Notes: a model not told the origin generated them from the letters alone. A DNA stretch of 64,000 nt from Ancylobacter sonchi (GCF_018390695.1 NZ_JAHBGF010000016.1:372001-436000); one strand, 5' to 3'; positions 46,540 through 56,262 are shown, counted from the first letter of the stretch. Numbers and translations are program-made.

Positions 46540-47889
46540 TCAGTTCGGCACGGCGGCCTTGGGATCGGCCGGATAGGCGGCGTTCTTCTGCAGGCCCTTC
46601 ATCAGGTCGATCGCCAGCTTCAGCTGGGTGTCGTCCTTCGGATCCGGCGGCACATAGGCCGGCGAGCCGGTCTTCTCGTCGTCGCCGTTCTTCAGGTGGC
46701 CCTTCAGCGAGGCCTCGCCGCGGGTGGTCTCCACCCCGGCCGCCTCGGCCTTTTCCTTCACTTCCTGCGGCACGTCCTGCACCAGCTCGATGTCCGGCGA
46801 AATGCCCTTGGCCTGGATCGAGCGGCCCGACGGCGTGTAGTAGCGCGCCGTGGTCAGCTTGATCGCCGCATTGCCGGAGACCGGGATCACCGTCTGCACC
46901 GAGCCCTTGCCGAAGGACAGCGAGCCGAGGATGGTGGCGCGCTTGTGGTCCTGCAGCGCGCCGGCGACGATCTCCGAGGCCGAGGCCGAGCCGCCGTTCA
47001 CCAGCACGATCACCGGCTTGCCCTTGGCAAGGTCGCCCGGCCGCGCGTTGCGGCGCTCGATCTCGTCGGGGTTGCGGCCGCGGGTGGAGACGATCTCGCC
47101 GCGGTCGAGGAAGGTATCGGAGACCTCGATCGCCTGGTCGAGCAGGCCGCCCGGATTGTTGCGCAGGTCGATGATGTAGCCCTTGAGCTTGTCCTCGCCG
47201 ATCTGCTTGGCGAGGTCGTCCATCGACTTCTTCAGCCCCTCGGCGGTGTTCTCGCTGAAGGAGGTGATGCGGATATAGGCGATGTCGTCCTGTTCGACGC
47301 GGGCGCGCACCGACTTGATGTTGATGATGTCGCGCACCAGGGTCAGCTCGAGCGGCTTGTCCTGGCCCTTGCGGATCACCGTCAGCTTGATCGGGGTGGC
47401 GACGGCGCCGCGCATTTTCTCGACCGCCTGGCTGAGCGTCATGCCCTTGACGTCTTCGTCGTCCAGCTTGGCGATCAGGTCGCCGGCCTGGACACCCGCC
47501 TTGGCGGCCGGGGTGTCGTCGATCGGGGCGACCACCTTCACGAGGCCGTCCTCCATCGTCACCTCGATGCCGAGCCCGCCGAACTGGCCGCGGGTCTGCA
47601 CCTGCATGTCGCGGAAGTCCTTGGCGTCCATGTAGGTGGAGTGCGGGTCGAGCGAGGCGAGCATGCCGTTGATCGCCGCCTCGACCAGCTTGGCGTCGTC
47701 CGGCTTCTCGACATAGTCGGCGCGCACGCGCTCGAACACGTCGCCGAACAGGTTGAGCTGGCGGTAGGTGTCCGAGGCCGCCGCCATCGCCGTGGCCGGC
47801 TCGAGCAGCAGGCGCGGCTGCGAAACGCCAACGGCGACGATAGCGCCGATCGCCGCGCCCATCAGAAATACAGACGTCCTACGCATCAT
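46540..47889 (-). CDS. ctpA: Carboxy-terminal processing protease (S41)
   Basis: 449-residue serine protease with an N-terminal signal/anchor (VFLMGAAIGAIVAVGVS), a PDZ domain (GLGIEVTMEDGLVKVVAPIDDTPAAKAGVQAGDLI) and an S41 catalytic domain with Ser in NGGSASASEIVAGAL and Lys in LSFGKGSVQT. CtpA proteins cleave C-termini of periplasmic proteins including cell-wall hydrolases. Its ATG at 47889 overlaps the stop of the EnvC-like gene (ATGA), so the pair is co-translated, fitting joint control of peptidoglycan hydrolysis. Confidence 0.93.
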   Translation of the reverse strand: MMRRTSVFLMGAAIGAIVAVGVSQPRLLLEPATAMAAASDTYRQLNLFGDVFERVRADYVEKPDDAKLVEAAINGMLASLDPHSTYMDAKDFRDMQVQTRGQFGGLGIEVTMEDGLVKVVAPIDDTPAAKAGVQAGDLIAKLDDEDVKGMTLSQAVEKMRGAVATPIKLTVIRKGQDKPLELTLVRDIINIKSVRARVEQDDIAYIRITSFSENTAEGLKKSMDDLAKQIGEDKLKGYIIDLRNNPGGLLDQAIEVSDTFLDRGEIVSTRGRNPDEIERRNARPGDLAKGKPVIVLVNGGSASASEIVAGALQDHKRATILGSLSFGKGSVQTVIPVSGNAAIKLTTARYYTPSGRSIQAKGISPDIELVQDVPQEVKEKAEAAGVETTRGEASLKGHLKNGDDEKTGSPAYVPPDPKDDTQLKLAIDLMKGLQKNAAYPADPKAAVPN

Positions 47890-49499
47890 CCGCGTGCCTT
47901 CTCGCTCTCGCTCGTCACCCACCAGGGGGTCGGGTCAATCGAAATTCCGTCCTTGCGGAATTCGACATAGAGAATGGGTTGGGCGGTTCCAAGGCCGACC
48001 GAAGAAACCAGCTGAGGGCCGTCGCCCATCACCCCGACCGGTTCTCCGGACAATACGAACTGTCCCAACTCGACCGTTATCTTATCCATCCCGGCCATTA
48101 GGATATGGTATCCGCCGCCGGCGTTGATGATCAATAGTTGTCCGTAAGAGCGGAACGGTCCCGCATAGACCACCCAGCCGTCGCTCGGCGCCGCCACCTG
48201 CGCCTGCCGGCGGGTGCCGAAGGACATGCCCTTCTCGGCGCCGCCATAGCCGTCCTCGGCGCCGAAATTCTTCAATATGCCGCCGCTTACCGGCAGCGGA
48301 AGCAGGCCGCGCGCCTCGGCGAAGGCGACGCCCGGCGTCATGCGGCCGGGGTTGCGCAGTGCGGCGAGCCGCTCGCTCGGCGATTGATTCGTCTTGCTTG
48401 TCAGAGCCTTGGCGGCATCGGCCGCCTTGCGGGCGGCGGCGATTTCGGTTTCCATGCGCTTTAGCAGGTCGCGCACATTGCTCGCCTCGGCGGCGAAGGC
48501 GGCGGCGCGCTCGCGCTCGGCGGCCAGCGCCGTCTCGCCCTGCTCCAGCGAGCGCTGGCGCTCCTCGATCAGGGCGGCGGTGCGGCGGCGCTGCTCGCCC
48601 AGCGTCGCTTTCAATTCTGCGAGAGCGTCGCGCTCGGCGGCCACGTCCTTGCGTACCCGCTCCTGCGCGGCGAGCTCGCTGGCGAGCAGTTCGGTCTCGG
48701 CCTTGAGCTCGGGCAGCACCGCGCCGAGCAGCATCGCCGAGCGCACCGATTGCAGCGCGTCGTCCGGGCGCACCAGCAGCGCCGGCGGCGGGTGGTTGCC
48801 GAGCCGGGCGAGGCCGCCGAGCACCTCGGCCATCTCGTCGCGGCGTGAATCGAGCGATTCGCGGATATCCGCCTCCTCGCGCTCCAGTGCGACGAGGCGC
48901 TGCTCACTGGCGTCGAGCTTGTCCTCGACGTCGCGCACCTTGGTGGCGGTATCGATCAGCGCGGCATTCAGCTTGGCGCGGTCGCCCTTCAGCGTCTCGA
49001 TATCGCCGGCGAGCCGCGCCTGCTCGGCGGCGCTGCCCTTCATGTCGGTCTCGAGCTGCTCCATGCGCTGCTTCTGCGCCTGGCTCCGCGCGGCGGAATC
49101 GGAGGCCGGCGCCGGGCGCGGCGGGTTCTGGCCGACCGTCGGGCCGGGCGACGCGGCATTCGGATCGGTGCCGGGATTCGAGCCGGTGACCTGGCTTCCC
49201 GTCGCCTGACTTCCCGTCGCCTGACTTCCCGTCGTCTGGCTTGCAGCCGGGGTCGAGTCCTGGGCAGGCGCCTGCCCTGTCCCGGCCGGCGCCTCCGTGC
49301 CCGGCGCCTCCATTGCGTCGGGCGTCGTCGGCGTGTCGAGGGTTTCCTGCGGTTCGGTGAGCCGCTGCTGCCCCTGCTCGCCTTCTCGGCCGTGCACCGC
49401 TTCGGCGAGCGTGCCGGCGGCGAGCGCGAGCGCCAGCATCGCCGCCACGGAACGGCGGGCGCGCAGGCGCGAGGGACGGGCAGGGATGTGTCGAGGCAT
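47886..49499 (-). CDS. EnvC-like murein hydrolase activator with degenerate LytM domain
   Basis: 537-residue secreted protein. Signal peptide (AAMLALALAAGTLAEA), a Pro/Ala/Thr/Gln-rich linker with three TGSQ repeats, a long coiled coil from about residue 140 to 370, and a C-terminal M23 (LytM) domain. In the latter the zinc-binding His residues are replaced (KGMSFGT where HxGxD is expected; LYVEFRKDG instead of LHFEIR), as in E. coli EnvC, which activates amidases but does not cut itself. Coupled to ctpA and upstream in the operon. Confidence 0.88.
   Translation of the reverse strand: MPRHIPARPSRLRARRSVAAMLALALAAGTLAEAVHGREGEQGQQRLTEPQETLDTPTTPDAMEAPGTEAPAGTGQAPAQDSTPAASQTTGSQATGSQATGSQVTGSNPGTDPNAASPGPTVGQNPPRPAPASDSAARSQAQKQRMEQLETDMKGSAAEQARLAGDIETLKGDRAKLNAALIDTATKVRDVEDKLDASEQRLVALEREEADIRESLDSRRDEMAEVLGGLARLGNHPPPALLVRPDDALQSVRSAMLLGAVLPELKAETELLASELAAQERVRKDVAAERDALAELKATLGEQRRRTAALIEERQRSLEQGETALAAERERAAAFAAEASNVRDLLKRMETEIAAARKAADAAKALTSKTNQSPSERLAALRNPGRMTPGVAFAEARGLLPLPVSGGILKNFGAEDGYGGAEKGMSFGTRRQAQVAAPSDGWVVYAGPFRSYGQLLIINAGGGYHILMAGMDKITVELGQFVLSGEPVGVMGDGPQLVSSVGLGTAQPILYVEFRKDGISIDPTPWWVTSESEKARG
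49195..49239. repeat. Three 15-bp tandem repeats in the envC-like gene
   Basis: CTTCCCGTCGCCTGA occurs twice exactly and once with two changes, encoding TGSQA, TGSQA and TGSQV on the minus strand. In-frame, so linker length could vary without disrupting the gene. Confidence 0.85.
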
Positions 49500-49569
49500 T
49501 GGATCAGCAGAGCGGCAAGCTGGTTAACGCGCGCTTAACCGGGGGCGACGGCGTCCCCGCAATCCCCGA

Positions 49570-50052
49570 TCATCCCTTGTGATAGGGATGGCCGGCGAGA
49601 ATGGTGGTCGCTCGGTAGAGCTGTTCCGCCAGCATCACACGAACCAGCTGATGCGGGAAGGTGGCACGGCCGAAGGCGATCAGCTTCTCGGCACGGGCGC
49701 GCACCGGCGGGCTCAGCCCGTCCGCCCCGCCGATCACCAGCGCCAGCGCGCGGGTGCCGCGATCGCGCCGCGCGGCCATGTCGTCGGCGATTTCCTCGGA
49801 GGAGATCTGCGTGCCGCGCGGGTCGAGGGCGATGATGCCGGCGCCCTCGGGCAGGGCGGCGAGGAGGGCGGCGCCTTCCTCCGCCATGCGGTCGTCCGGC
49901 CGGCGCGCCGAGCTTTCGCCCAGCTCGACGATGTCGGGACCGGAAAGCCCGAGTGCCCGCGCGCCCTTCGCGGTCCGGTCGATGTAGCGGGCACACAGTT
50001 CCCGCTCGGGCCCGGCCTTGAGGCGGCCCACCGCGACGATCAGAAGGCGCAC
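49570..50052 (-). CDS. rlmH: 23S rRNA pseudouridine-1915 N3-methyltransferase
   Basis: 160-residue SPOUT methyltransferase, acting on assembled 70S ribosomes in helix 69. Sequence features: [16 protein letters not shown] start, SAM-binding VIGGADGL knot region, and [15 protein letters not shown] ending in the conserved HPYHKG. Only 19 bases from rsfS, with which it forms the usual ribosome-related pair. Confidence 0.95.
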   Translation of the reverse strand: MRLLIVAVGRLKAGPERELCARYIDRTAKGARALGLSGPDIVELGESSARRPDDRMAEEGAALLAALPEGAGIIALDPRGTQISSEEIADDMAARRDRGTRALALVIGGADGLSPPVRARAEKLIAFGRATFPHQLVRVMLAEQLYRATTILAGHPYHKG

Positions 50053-50071
50053 CCGCCGGAGCCTCGTATTG

Positions 50072-50485
50072 TCAGCCGCGCGACGGCTTGGCTGCGTCCG
50101 GGCGTCCGCCCGACCACATCTTCTCGATGCTGTAGAACGCCCGCACTTCCGGCTGGAAGATGTGGACGATCACGTCGCTCGCATCGATCAGCACCCAGTC
50201 GCAGGCCGGCTGGCCTTCGACGCGGACGCCCTTCACGCCGAATTCCTTGAGGGCCTCGACGAGGTGATCGGCGAGCGCGCCGACGTGACGCTGCGAACGG
50301 CCGGACGCCACCACCATGTGGTCGGCGATGGTGGTCTTGCCGCGCAGGTCGATGGATGTGACGTCCTCCGCCTTGTCGTCGTCGAGACGGGCGAGAACGA
50401 GGGCCAGGATCTCGTCGGCGTCATAACGCGCTTCGGAGACCGGGGCAGCTGCCGGGCTAGTGGGGGCGGCTGCGGAAAGCGCCAT
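50072..50485 (-). CDS. rsfS: Ribosome silencing factor RsfS
   Basis: 137-residue RsfS/Iojap protein that binds ribosomal protein L14 and blocks subunit joining during starvation. Core motif [28 protein letters not shown], and [17 protein letters not shown]. The ATG at 50485 (MALSAAAP) is preferred; another ATG at 50512 in the same frame has no better ribosome site. Upstream of rlmH in the same operon. Confidence 0.93.
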   Translation of the reverse strand: MALSAAAPTSPAAAPVSEARYDADEILALVLARLDDDKAEDVTSIDLRGKTTIADHMVVASGRSQRHVGALADHLVEALKEFGVKGVRVEGQPACDWVLIDASDVIVHIFQPEVRAFYSIEKMWSGGRPDAAKPSRG

Positions 50486-50767
50486 ACTGGACAGGGGTCC
50501 GAATCCTCTCATAAGGCATATGAGGTGGAGGTTTTCCCCACCGTCAATGCTCCCTTAAGATATCGTGGAATGCCCCTGCTTTTCAAGCTTTGTCGGCGTT
50601 TCCGCCATGTTGCGTCGCACGCGGCGCAACTTCCCGCTCCGATCTGCGACCCATGCGGGGCAATATGGCGCCCCGGCCGGTGTCGCGAGGGACGCAACTT
50701 CGGGTCCTCGCCCGGGCCGTGCGCAATGCAACTCTGGGTCTCCAGCGCCGCCGCCGGCGGCACGGCG
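50486..50767. other. Intergenic region upstream of rsfS
   Basis: 282 bases between nadD and rsfS on the minus strand. It is GC-rich with several GGCG/CGCC dyads, and the part near 50530-50600 is less GC-rich (CTTAAGATATC; CTTTTCAAGCTTTG), a likely site for an rsfS promoter. The 84-codon minus-strand frame in it has no ribosome site or family features. Confidence 0.4.
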
Positions 50768-51397
50768 TCAGACCTCGTCGCGGGCCGCCCGCGAGCGCAG
50801 CGCGGTGGAGGAGAGCGGCGATTTCAGCCCGTGCAGGAACATCCAGGCCGGCGCCGTCGCGTCGGCCAGCTGCGGGGCCAGCCGCTCGTCGAGCCGCCAG
50901 CGCGCCAGCGCCTGCGCCGCCGGGGCGGCGGTGGCGTTGAGGCTCAGCCCGGCGCGGTCGATCACCGCGATCGGCAGGAGGTCGGCGATGTCGCGCCAGC
51001 GCTGCCAGCGGTGGAAGCTGGCGAGGTTGTCGGCCCCCATCAGCCAGACGAAGCGCACGCCGGGGCGACGGCGGATCAGCTCGGCCACGGTGTCGCGGCT
51101 GTAGCGGGTGCCGAGCCCGGCTTCCAGCCCGGTCGGCACCAGCGCCGGATGGTCGGCGACCTGCCGCGCCAGCGCCAGCCGCGTGGCGAGCGGCGGCAGG
51201 TGGCCATTGTCCTTCAGCGGGTTGCCGGGCGTCACCAGCCACCACACCCGGTCGAGCCGCAGCTTCTTCAGCGCCAGCAGGCTGGCGGCGCGGTGCGCGG
51301 CATGCGGCGGGTTGAACGAGCCGCCATAGAGGCCGATCCGCATGCCCGGCGCCGACGGCGGGATGCGCAGATCGGCCGGCCGAACGTCCAGTGTCAC
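50768..51397 (-). CDS. nadD: Nicotinate-mononucleotide adenylyltransferase
   Basis: 209-residue enzyme of NAD synthesis. The nucleotidyltransferase motif reads [14 protein letters not shown], with the second motif in LSSTALRSR near the C-terminus. The GTG at 51397 overlaps the proA stop (GTGA) and is taken as start; an ATG 18 codons later (MRIGLYGG) would match the shortest homologues. Coupled to proA and followed by rsfS-rlmH, a standard order. Confidence 0.93.
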   Translation of the reverse strand: MTLDVRPADLRIPPSAPGMRIGLYGGSFNPPHAAHRAASLLALKKLRLDRVWWLVTPGNPLKDNGHLPPLATRLALARQVADHPALVPTGLEAGLGTRYSRDTVAELIRRRPGVRFVWLMGADNLASFHRWQRWRDIADLLPIAVIDRAGLSLNATAAPAAQALARWRLDERLAPQLADATAPAWMFLHGLKSPLSSTALRSRAARDEV

Positions 51398-52692
51398 GGC
51401 CGGATCTGGCCGGTGCCGCGCACCCGGTATTTGAACGAGGTCAGCTGCTCGGCGCCGACCGGCCCGCGCGCGTGCATCCGCCCGGTGGCGATGCCGATCT
51501 CGCCGCCGAAGCCGAACTCGCCGCCATCGGCGAACTGGGTCGAGGCATTGTGCACCACGATGGCGGAATCGACCTCGGCGAGGAAGCGCTCCGCCGCCGC
51601 CGCGTCCTCGGTGAGGATGGCGTCAGTGTGGTGCGAGCCGTGCGTCTCGATATGGTCGATGGCGGCGTCGAGCCCGTCCACCACCTTGGCCGAGATCACC
51701 GCGTCGAGATATTCGGTGTCCCAGTCCGCCTCGCTGGCCGGCTTCACCCGCGCATCGGCCGCCTGCGCCGCTTCGTCGCCGCGCACTTCGCAGCCGGCAT
51801 TGATGAGCATCGATACCAGCGGCGCCAGCATCTCGCCGGCGACGGCGCGGTCGACCAGCAGCGTCTCGGCGGCGCCGCACACGCTGGTGCGCCGCAGCTT
51901 GGCGTTCTTCACGATGGTCAGCGCCTTGCCGAGATCGGCGGCCCTGTCGACGAAGATGTGCACGATGCCTTCCAGATGCGCGAATACCGGCACCCGCGCC
52001 TCGTCCTGCACGCGGGCGACCAGGCTCTTGCCGCCGCGCGGCACGATGACGTCGATATTGCCGTCGAGCCCGGACAGCATCGCGCCCACCGCCGCGCGGT
52101 CGCGCGTCGGCACCAGCTGGATGGCGTCGGCGGGAAGCCCCGCCGAGACAAGGCCCTTCACCATTGCCGCATGGATGGCACGGCTGGACTGGAAGCTGTC
52201 GGAGCCGCCGCGCAGGATCACCGCATTGCCGGCCTTCAGGCACAGGCTGCCGGCATCGGCGGTGACGTTGGGCCGGCTCTCATAGATGACGCCGACCACG
52301 CCGAGCGGGGTGCGCACGCGCTCGAGACGCAGCCCGTTCGGCCGCTCCCAGCTCTCGGTCACCTTGCCGACGGGATCGGGCAACTCGGCGATCTCGGCGA
52401 CGCCGGCGGCGGTCGCCTCCAGCCGCGCCGGGGTCAGGGTCAGCCGGTCGATCATCGATTCCGACAGGCCGGCGGCGCGGGCGCGCGCCACGTCTTCCTC
52501 ATTGGCGGCGAGGATGAGCGCGGCATCGGCGCGGATCGCCGCCGCCGCCGCCTTCAGCGCCGCTTCCTTCACCGGCGCCGGGGCGAGGGCGAGCTTGCGG
52601 GCGCTGGCGCGGGCGCGCGCTCCCAGCTCGCGCATCAGCGCGCGGACATCGGTTTCGGCTTCGGTGACGGCGCGCAGCTGGCCGGCGGACAT
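51394..52692 (-). CDS. proA: Glutamate-5-semialdehyde dehydrogenase
   Basis: 432-residue NADPH-dependent gamma-glutamyl phosphate reductase of proline synthesis. Landmarks: [36 protein letters not shown], the catalytic Cys in [14 protein letters not shown], and the C-terminal [24 protein letters not shown]. The ATG at 52692 (MSAGQLRA) gives the right length; the frame extends 26 codons further. Its proB partner is not in the window. Confidence 0.95.
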   Translation of the reverse strand: MSAGQLRAVTEAETDVRALMRELGARARASARKLALAPAPVKEAALKAAAAAIRADAALILAANEEDVARARAAGLSESMIDRLTLTPARLEATAAGVAEIAELPDPVGKVTESWERPNGLRLERVRTPLGVVGVIYESRPNVTADAGSLCLKAGNAVILRGGSDSFQSSRAIHAAMVKGLVSAGLPADAIQLVPTRDRAAVGAMLSGLDGNIDVIVPRGGKSLVARVQDEARVPVFAHLEGIVHIFVDRAADLGKALTIVKNAKLRRTSVCGAAETLLVDRAVAGEMLAPLVSMLINAGCEVRGDEAAQAADARVKPASEADWDTEYLDAVISAKVVDGLDAAIDHIETHGSHHTDAILTEDAAAAERFLAEVDSAIVVHNASTQFADGGEFGFGGEIGIATGRMHARGPVGAEQLTSFKYRVRGTGQIRP

Positions 52693-52828
52693 GGCACTCA
52701 CTCGTGATCGACGGGTTGGCGGAACGAAACAGGGCGGCCCTTCTATCACATTCCATTGCCGCTGCGCCAAAAACCCGTGCGGCGCATGTCGGCGAACGGA
52801 GCGTTTCGCTAGTCCTCAGCTTAACCCT

Positions 52829-53770
52829 GTGGCTGGAATCCGCGCCGCGAGGCTTGCCATTTGCGCCCCGACGTCCGATTTCGTTACCAGCCATCCGTCG
52901 CCGCCTCGCGCCGCCATCCCGGGAGACACGAGCATTATTCTGCGTGCCTACGATATCGCCTGGGATGCGTTCTGGCGCTTCGTCGAGGACGATGGCTGGG
53001 CGATCGCCAGCCACATCGCGCTCTCGGCGCTGATGTCGCTGTTCCCGTTCCTGATCTTCGTCACCGCTCTGGCCGCCTTCTTCGATTTCCAGGACCTCGC
53101 CAAGGAGACGGTGCAGCTGATGCTGGAGGCGTGGCCGGCGCAGGTCGCCGCGCCGATCGGGCGGGAAATCTCCTCGGTGCTCACCCATGTGCGCACGGAC
53201 GCGCTGACCGTCGGCGTGGTGCTCGCCATCTACTTCTCCTCCAACGGCATCGAGAGCCTGCGCATCGGCCTCAACCGCGCCTATGGGGTGAAGGAGATGC
53301 GCTCCTGGTACTGGCTGCGGCTGGAATCCATCGGCTATGTGCTGGTCGGCGCCGCCGGCCTGCTCGCTCTGTCCTTCCTGGTGGTGCTCGGCCCGGTGCT
53401 GTGGCTCGGCGCGGTGCGCTTCCTGCCGGCGCTGGAGCCGTTCAGCGGGGTCATCACCTTCCTGCGCTACGCCGCCACCTCGGTGATCCTGATCGTGGCG
53501 CTGGTGGTGGCGCATATGTGGCTGCCGGCCGGGCGCCGGCGGCTGTCGGACGTGGCGCCGGGCATCCTCGTCACGCTCGGGCTGTGGCTGGGCGCCGGCG
53601 CCGCCTTCGGGCGCTACCTCGCCGCCTTCGCCGGCAATTACGTCACCACCTATGCCGGCCTCGCCTCGGTGATGATCGCGCTGGTCTTTCTCTACACCAC
53701 CGCCTCGATCTTCGTGTATGGCGGCGAACTCAACGCCGCCATCCGCCGCGCCCGCGAGGAAGCCTACTAG
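52829..53770 (+). CDS. YihY/BrkB-family membrane protein
   Basis: About 300-residue inner-membrane protein with six hydrophobic spans (HIALSALMSLFPFLIFVTAL; LTVGVVLAIYFSSNGIESLRIGLNRAYG; GYVLVGAAGLLALSFLVVL and others), the YihY family once misnamed ribonuclease BN; function unknown. The listed GTG start at 52829 has no ribosome site. A good GGGAG at 52921 stands eight bases before an in-frame ATT at 52934, where the family-like segment ILRAYDIAWDAFWRF begins, so a rare ATT start is possible. Confidence 0.82.
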   Translation: MAGIRAARLAICAPTSDFVTSHPSPPRAAIPGDTSIILRAYDIAWDAFWRFVEDDGWAIASHIALSALMSLFPFLIFVTALAAFFDFQDLAKETVQLMLEAWPAQVAAPIGREISSVLTHVRTDALTVGVVLAIYFSSNGIESLRIGLNRAYGVKEMRSWYWLRLESIGYVLVGAAGLLALSFLVVLGPVLWLGAVRFLPALEPFSGVITFLRYAATSVILIVALVVAHMWLPAGRRRLSDVAPGILVTLGLWLGAGAAFGRYLAAFAGNYVTTYAGLASVMIALVFLYTTASIFVYGGELNAAIRRAREEAY

Positions 53771-53812
53771 CCCGGCCGTCCTGCTCCCGGCGGCTGCCTT
53801 GCCGGCAATAAC

Positions 53813-53836
53813 ATAACACGTTATATAACTTGTTAT
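53813..53836. promoter_or_regulatory. Probable MarR operator/promoter
   Basis: AT-rich 24-bp near-perfect palindrome in an otherwise GC-rich region: arms ATAACA and TGTTAT around the core GTTATATAAC, with a single mismatched pair. It ends 19 bases before the MarR start, so it overlaps the likely promoter and fits autorepression of the MarR-GNAT operon. Confidence 0.7.
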
Positions 53837-53855
53837 ATTGATCGGGAGATCGCGC

Positions 53856-54344
53856 ATGGACGACATATTGCGGGCGCTTGGCCATCTGGCGCTCGGCAGC
53901 CGGTTGAAGCGGCTCGGCGAGCAGTTGCAGGCCGACACCCAGCATCTGCTCGACGAGCTGGATCCGCTGCTGCCATCCGGCCAGCATCCCTTCCTCGCCG
54001 CGCTCGACCGACTGGGTCCGCTTACCGTCGGCGATCTCGCGCAGGCGCTCGGCGTCTCGCAGCCCGGCGTCACCCGCACGGTGGTGCGCCTCGTCGAGCG
54101 CGGGCTGGTGGAGACCGGGCCCGGCCCGGACGACCAGCGGCAGAAGATCGTCGCGCTCAGCGCCGCCGGGCGCGAACTCGTCGAGGCGGCGAAGGCGGAA
54201 CTCTGGCCGCGCATCGACGCCGCCGTCGCCGAGCTCTGCGCCGGCCTCGACGGCCCGCTGCTCGCCCAGCTCGCGGCGATCGAGGACCGGCTGGCCGCCG
54301 CGCCGCTGCATCGCCGCGCCCGCAGCAAGGAGAGAGCCCGTTGA
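53856..54344 (+). CDS. MarR-family transcriptional regulator
   Basis: 162-residue regulator with a winged HTH (LGPLTVGDLAQALGVSQPGVTRTVVRLVERGLVETG, then the wing DDQRQKIVALSAAGREL). MarR proteins are dimeric repressors, often of stress or efflux genes, released by phenolic or oxidant ligands. ATG at 53856 follows GGGAG. Coupled by overlap to the acetyltransferase gene. Confidence 0.9.
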   Translation: MDDILRALGHLALGSRLKRLGEQLQADTQHLLDELDPLLPSGQHPFLAALDRLGPLTVGDLAQALGVSQPGVTRTVVRLVERGLVETGPGPDDQRQKIVALSAAGRELVEAAKAELWPRIDAAVAELCAGLDGPLLAQLAAIEDRLAAAPLHRRARSKERAR

Positions 54345-55033
54345 CCGCGCATCCGCTCGATCGCCCGGTCTGGGCGGCGCTGACCAGCCGGCATGCCCCG
54401 CTTGCCGAAGGCGGCCCGCTGGCGAAGCGCTTTCCCGCCGACATCCTGCCCTTTGCCGCGCTGCGCGACGACAGCCCGGAGGCCGGCCATGCGCTGATGG
54501 CAATGCTCGCTCCCGGCGCCAGCGTGGTGCTCGCCGAGGCGGAGGCGGTGAGGCTGCCGGCCGGGCTGTCGCCGGCCTCGGTTGCCGAGGCCGTGCAGAT
54601 GGTCGCCGATATGCCCGCCCTGGCGCGTTTCCTGCCGGCGGAAGACGGGGCGGGCCTCGTGCCGCTCGGCCCGTCCGACGCCGCCGAGATGCTGGAGCTG
54701 GCGACGCTCACCCGGCCCGGTCCGTTCAGCGTGAAGGCGCTGAGCGTCGGCCGGTTCTGGGGCGTCCGTCTCGAGGGCAGGCTGGCGGCGATGGCCGGCG
54801 AGCGGCTGCGGCAGCCCGGCTTCACCGAACTGAGCGGCGTGTGCACACATCCAGATTTTCGCGGCCGTGGCCTTGCCCGCACCCTGTCGCTGTTCGTCGC
54901 CGCCCGGATCGCCGCCACCGGCGACGCCCCCTATCTGCACGCCTATGCCGGCAACGCCGCCATCCGTCTCTACGAATCGATCGGCTTCCGCCTGCGGTGT
55001 CCGATGCGGATCGTCACCGTCCGGGCCGGCTGA
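54341..55033 (+). CDS. GNAT-family N-acetyltransferase
   Basis: 230-residue protein with a C-terminal GNAT (FR47-like) domain: ELSGVCTHPDFRGRGLARTLSLFVAARI contains the acetyl-CoA loop RGRGLA, followed by YAGNAAIRLYESIGFRLR. It starts with TTG at 54341, overlapping the MarR stop, with AAGGAG before it. Substrate unknown; the MarR link suggests a detoxifying role. Confidence 0.87.
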   Translation: MTAHPLDRPVWAALTSRHAPLAEGGPLAKRFPADILPFAALRDDSPEAGHALMAMLAPGASVVLAEAEAVRLPAGLSPASVAEAVQMVADMPALARFLPAEDGAGLVPLGPSDAAEMLELATLTRPGPFSVKALSVGRFWGVRLEGRLAAMAGERLRQPGFTELSGVCTHPDFRGRGLARTLSLFVAARIAATGDAPYLHAYAGNAAIRLYESIGFRLRCPMRIVTVRAG

Positions 55034-55152
55034 GGCGCGCGGCGGAACTTTCGCCGGCGCCCGGCCTTGACCTCGATCCTTGACCCCGATCAAGGCGCCG
55101 TCCCGCACATAGGCGTGGGATGGCCGGCAGGACAGCAGAGGAGATCCGGCAC

Positions 55153-55608
55153 ATGACCCATTCCGACAAGTTTCGCCTTCCGGCCGGGGCGCTCGTCGCG
55201 GTGTGCGATGGGCGGCGGGCGCTGTTCCTGCGCAATGAGGGCGACCAGGCCTTCCCCAATCTGCGCACCCGCGAGGTGCATGAGCAGGACAACCCGCCGA
55301 CCGCCGCCCAGGGCACCGACGCGCCCGGCCGCGTGCACCAGTCCACCGGCACCGCGCGCTCGGCGGTGGAGACCACCGATTTCCACGCGCTCGCCGAGGC
55401 CGCCTTCCTGCGCCGTATCGCCGAGCGGCTGGAAGCGCTGCTTGCCGCCGGCGAGGGCACCGCGCTGGTCATGGTCGCCTCGCCGCGCGCGCTCGGCGTG
55501 CTGCGCCCGCTCTATGGACGGGCGGTGCAGGAGGCGCTGATCGGCGAGGTCGACCGCGACATGGTGAAGCTGCCGGTCTACGAGATCGAGAAGCACGTCG
55601 CCGCGTGA
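55153..55608 (+). CDS. Host attachment family protein
   Basis: 151-residue protein of the family annotated as required for attachment to host cells, first described in Agrobacterium: LPAGALVAVCDGRRALFLRNEGD and LEALLAAGEGTALVMVASPRALGVLRPLYG, ending HVAA. The domain is related to the archaeo-eukaryotic release-factor superfamily; the name reflects an old phenotype and is not proof of function. Start at 55153 (MTHSDKFRL). Confidence 0.85.
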   Translation: MTHSDKFRLPAGALVAVCDGRRALFLRNEGDQAFPNLRTREVHEQDNPPTAAQGTDAPGRVHQSTGTARSAVETTDFHALAEAAFLRRIAERLEALLAAGEGTALVMVASPRALGVLRPLYGRAVQEALIGEVDRDMVKLPVYEIEKHVAA

Positions 55609-55785
55609 TTGCCGCAGCGGCGAATCCCGCCGGGCGCCCGCAACCGGACGCCCGGCGGCGCGCGTTCCGTGCCCGGCGGGGCGGCTTTCCCACGGTCTTT
55701 CCCAGCGTGACTTGATCCGCGTCGGCCGCTCCGCCGTAATGGGGGGAGTCGCCGACCCGTCTGTCGCCCTGCCGGAGGACCGAAT

Positions 55786-56262
55786 GTGAAGACGCTTTCC
55801 TTCTTCCGCCTGGTGGTCAGCGTCGGCCTGTGCCTGGCGGTGGGCGCCATCGGCTCCCTCGCCACCACGCCGAAGATCCCCACTTGGTACGCCGGTCTCA
55901 CCAAGCCGGCCTGGACGCCGCCCGACGCGGTGTTCCCGGTGGCGTGGACCACGCTCTATGTGCTGATGGCGGTGGCGCTGTGGCGGCTGTGGCAGCTGCA
56001 CACGACTTCGCCGGCGCGGCGGCTGGCAGTGGCGCTGTTCTTCCTGCAACTGGCGCTCAACGCGCTGTGGTCGCCGATGTTCTTCGGGCTGGAGGCGCCG
56101 GGGGCGGCGCTGGCGGTCATCATCCTGCTGGTCGGCGCGGTCGCCGCCACCATCTGGGCCTCAGCCCGCATCGACACCATCGCGGCGTGGCTGCTGGCGC
56201 CCTATCTCCTGTGGCTCGGCTATGCGACGGCGCTGAACGCTGCCATTGTGGCGATGAACTGA
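55786..56262 (+). CDS. tspO: TspO/MBR family protein
   Basis: 158-residue five-span membrane protein of the tryptophan-rich sensory protein family. Typical elements: TWYAGLTKPAWTPPDAVFPVAWTTLYVLMAVALW and LNALWSPMFFGLEAPGAAL. TspO proteins bind porphyrins and regulate tetrapyrrole or stress responses. GTG at 55786 follows GGAGG. Downstream lies a cobalamin adenosyltransferase, another tetrapyrrole-linked gene. Confidence 0.93.
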   Translation: MKTLSFFRLVVSVGLCLAVGAIGSLATTPKIPTWYAGLTKPAWTPPDAVFPVAWTTLYVLMAVALWRLWQLHTTSPARRLAVALFFLQLALNALWSPMFFGLEAPGAALAVIILLVGAVAATIWASARIDTIAAWLLAPYLLWLGYATALNAAIVAMN

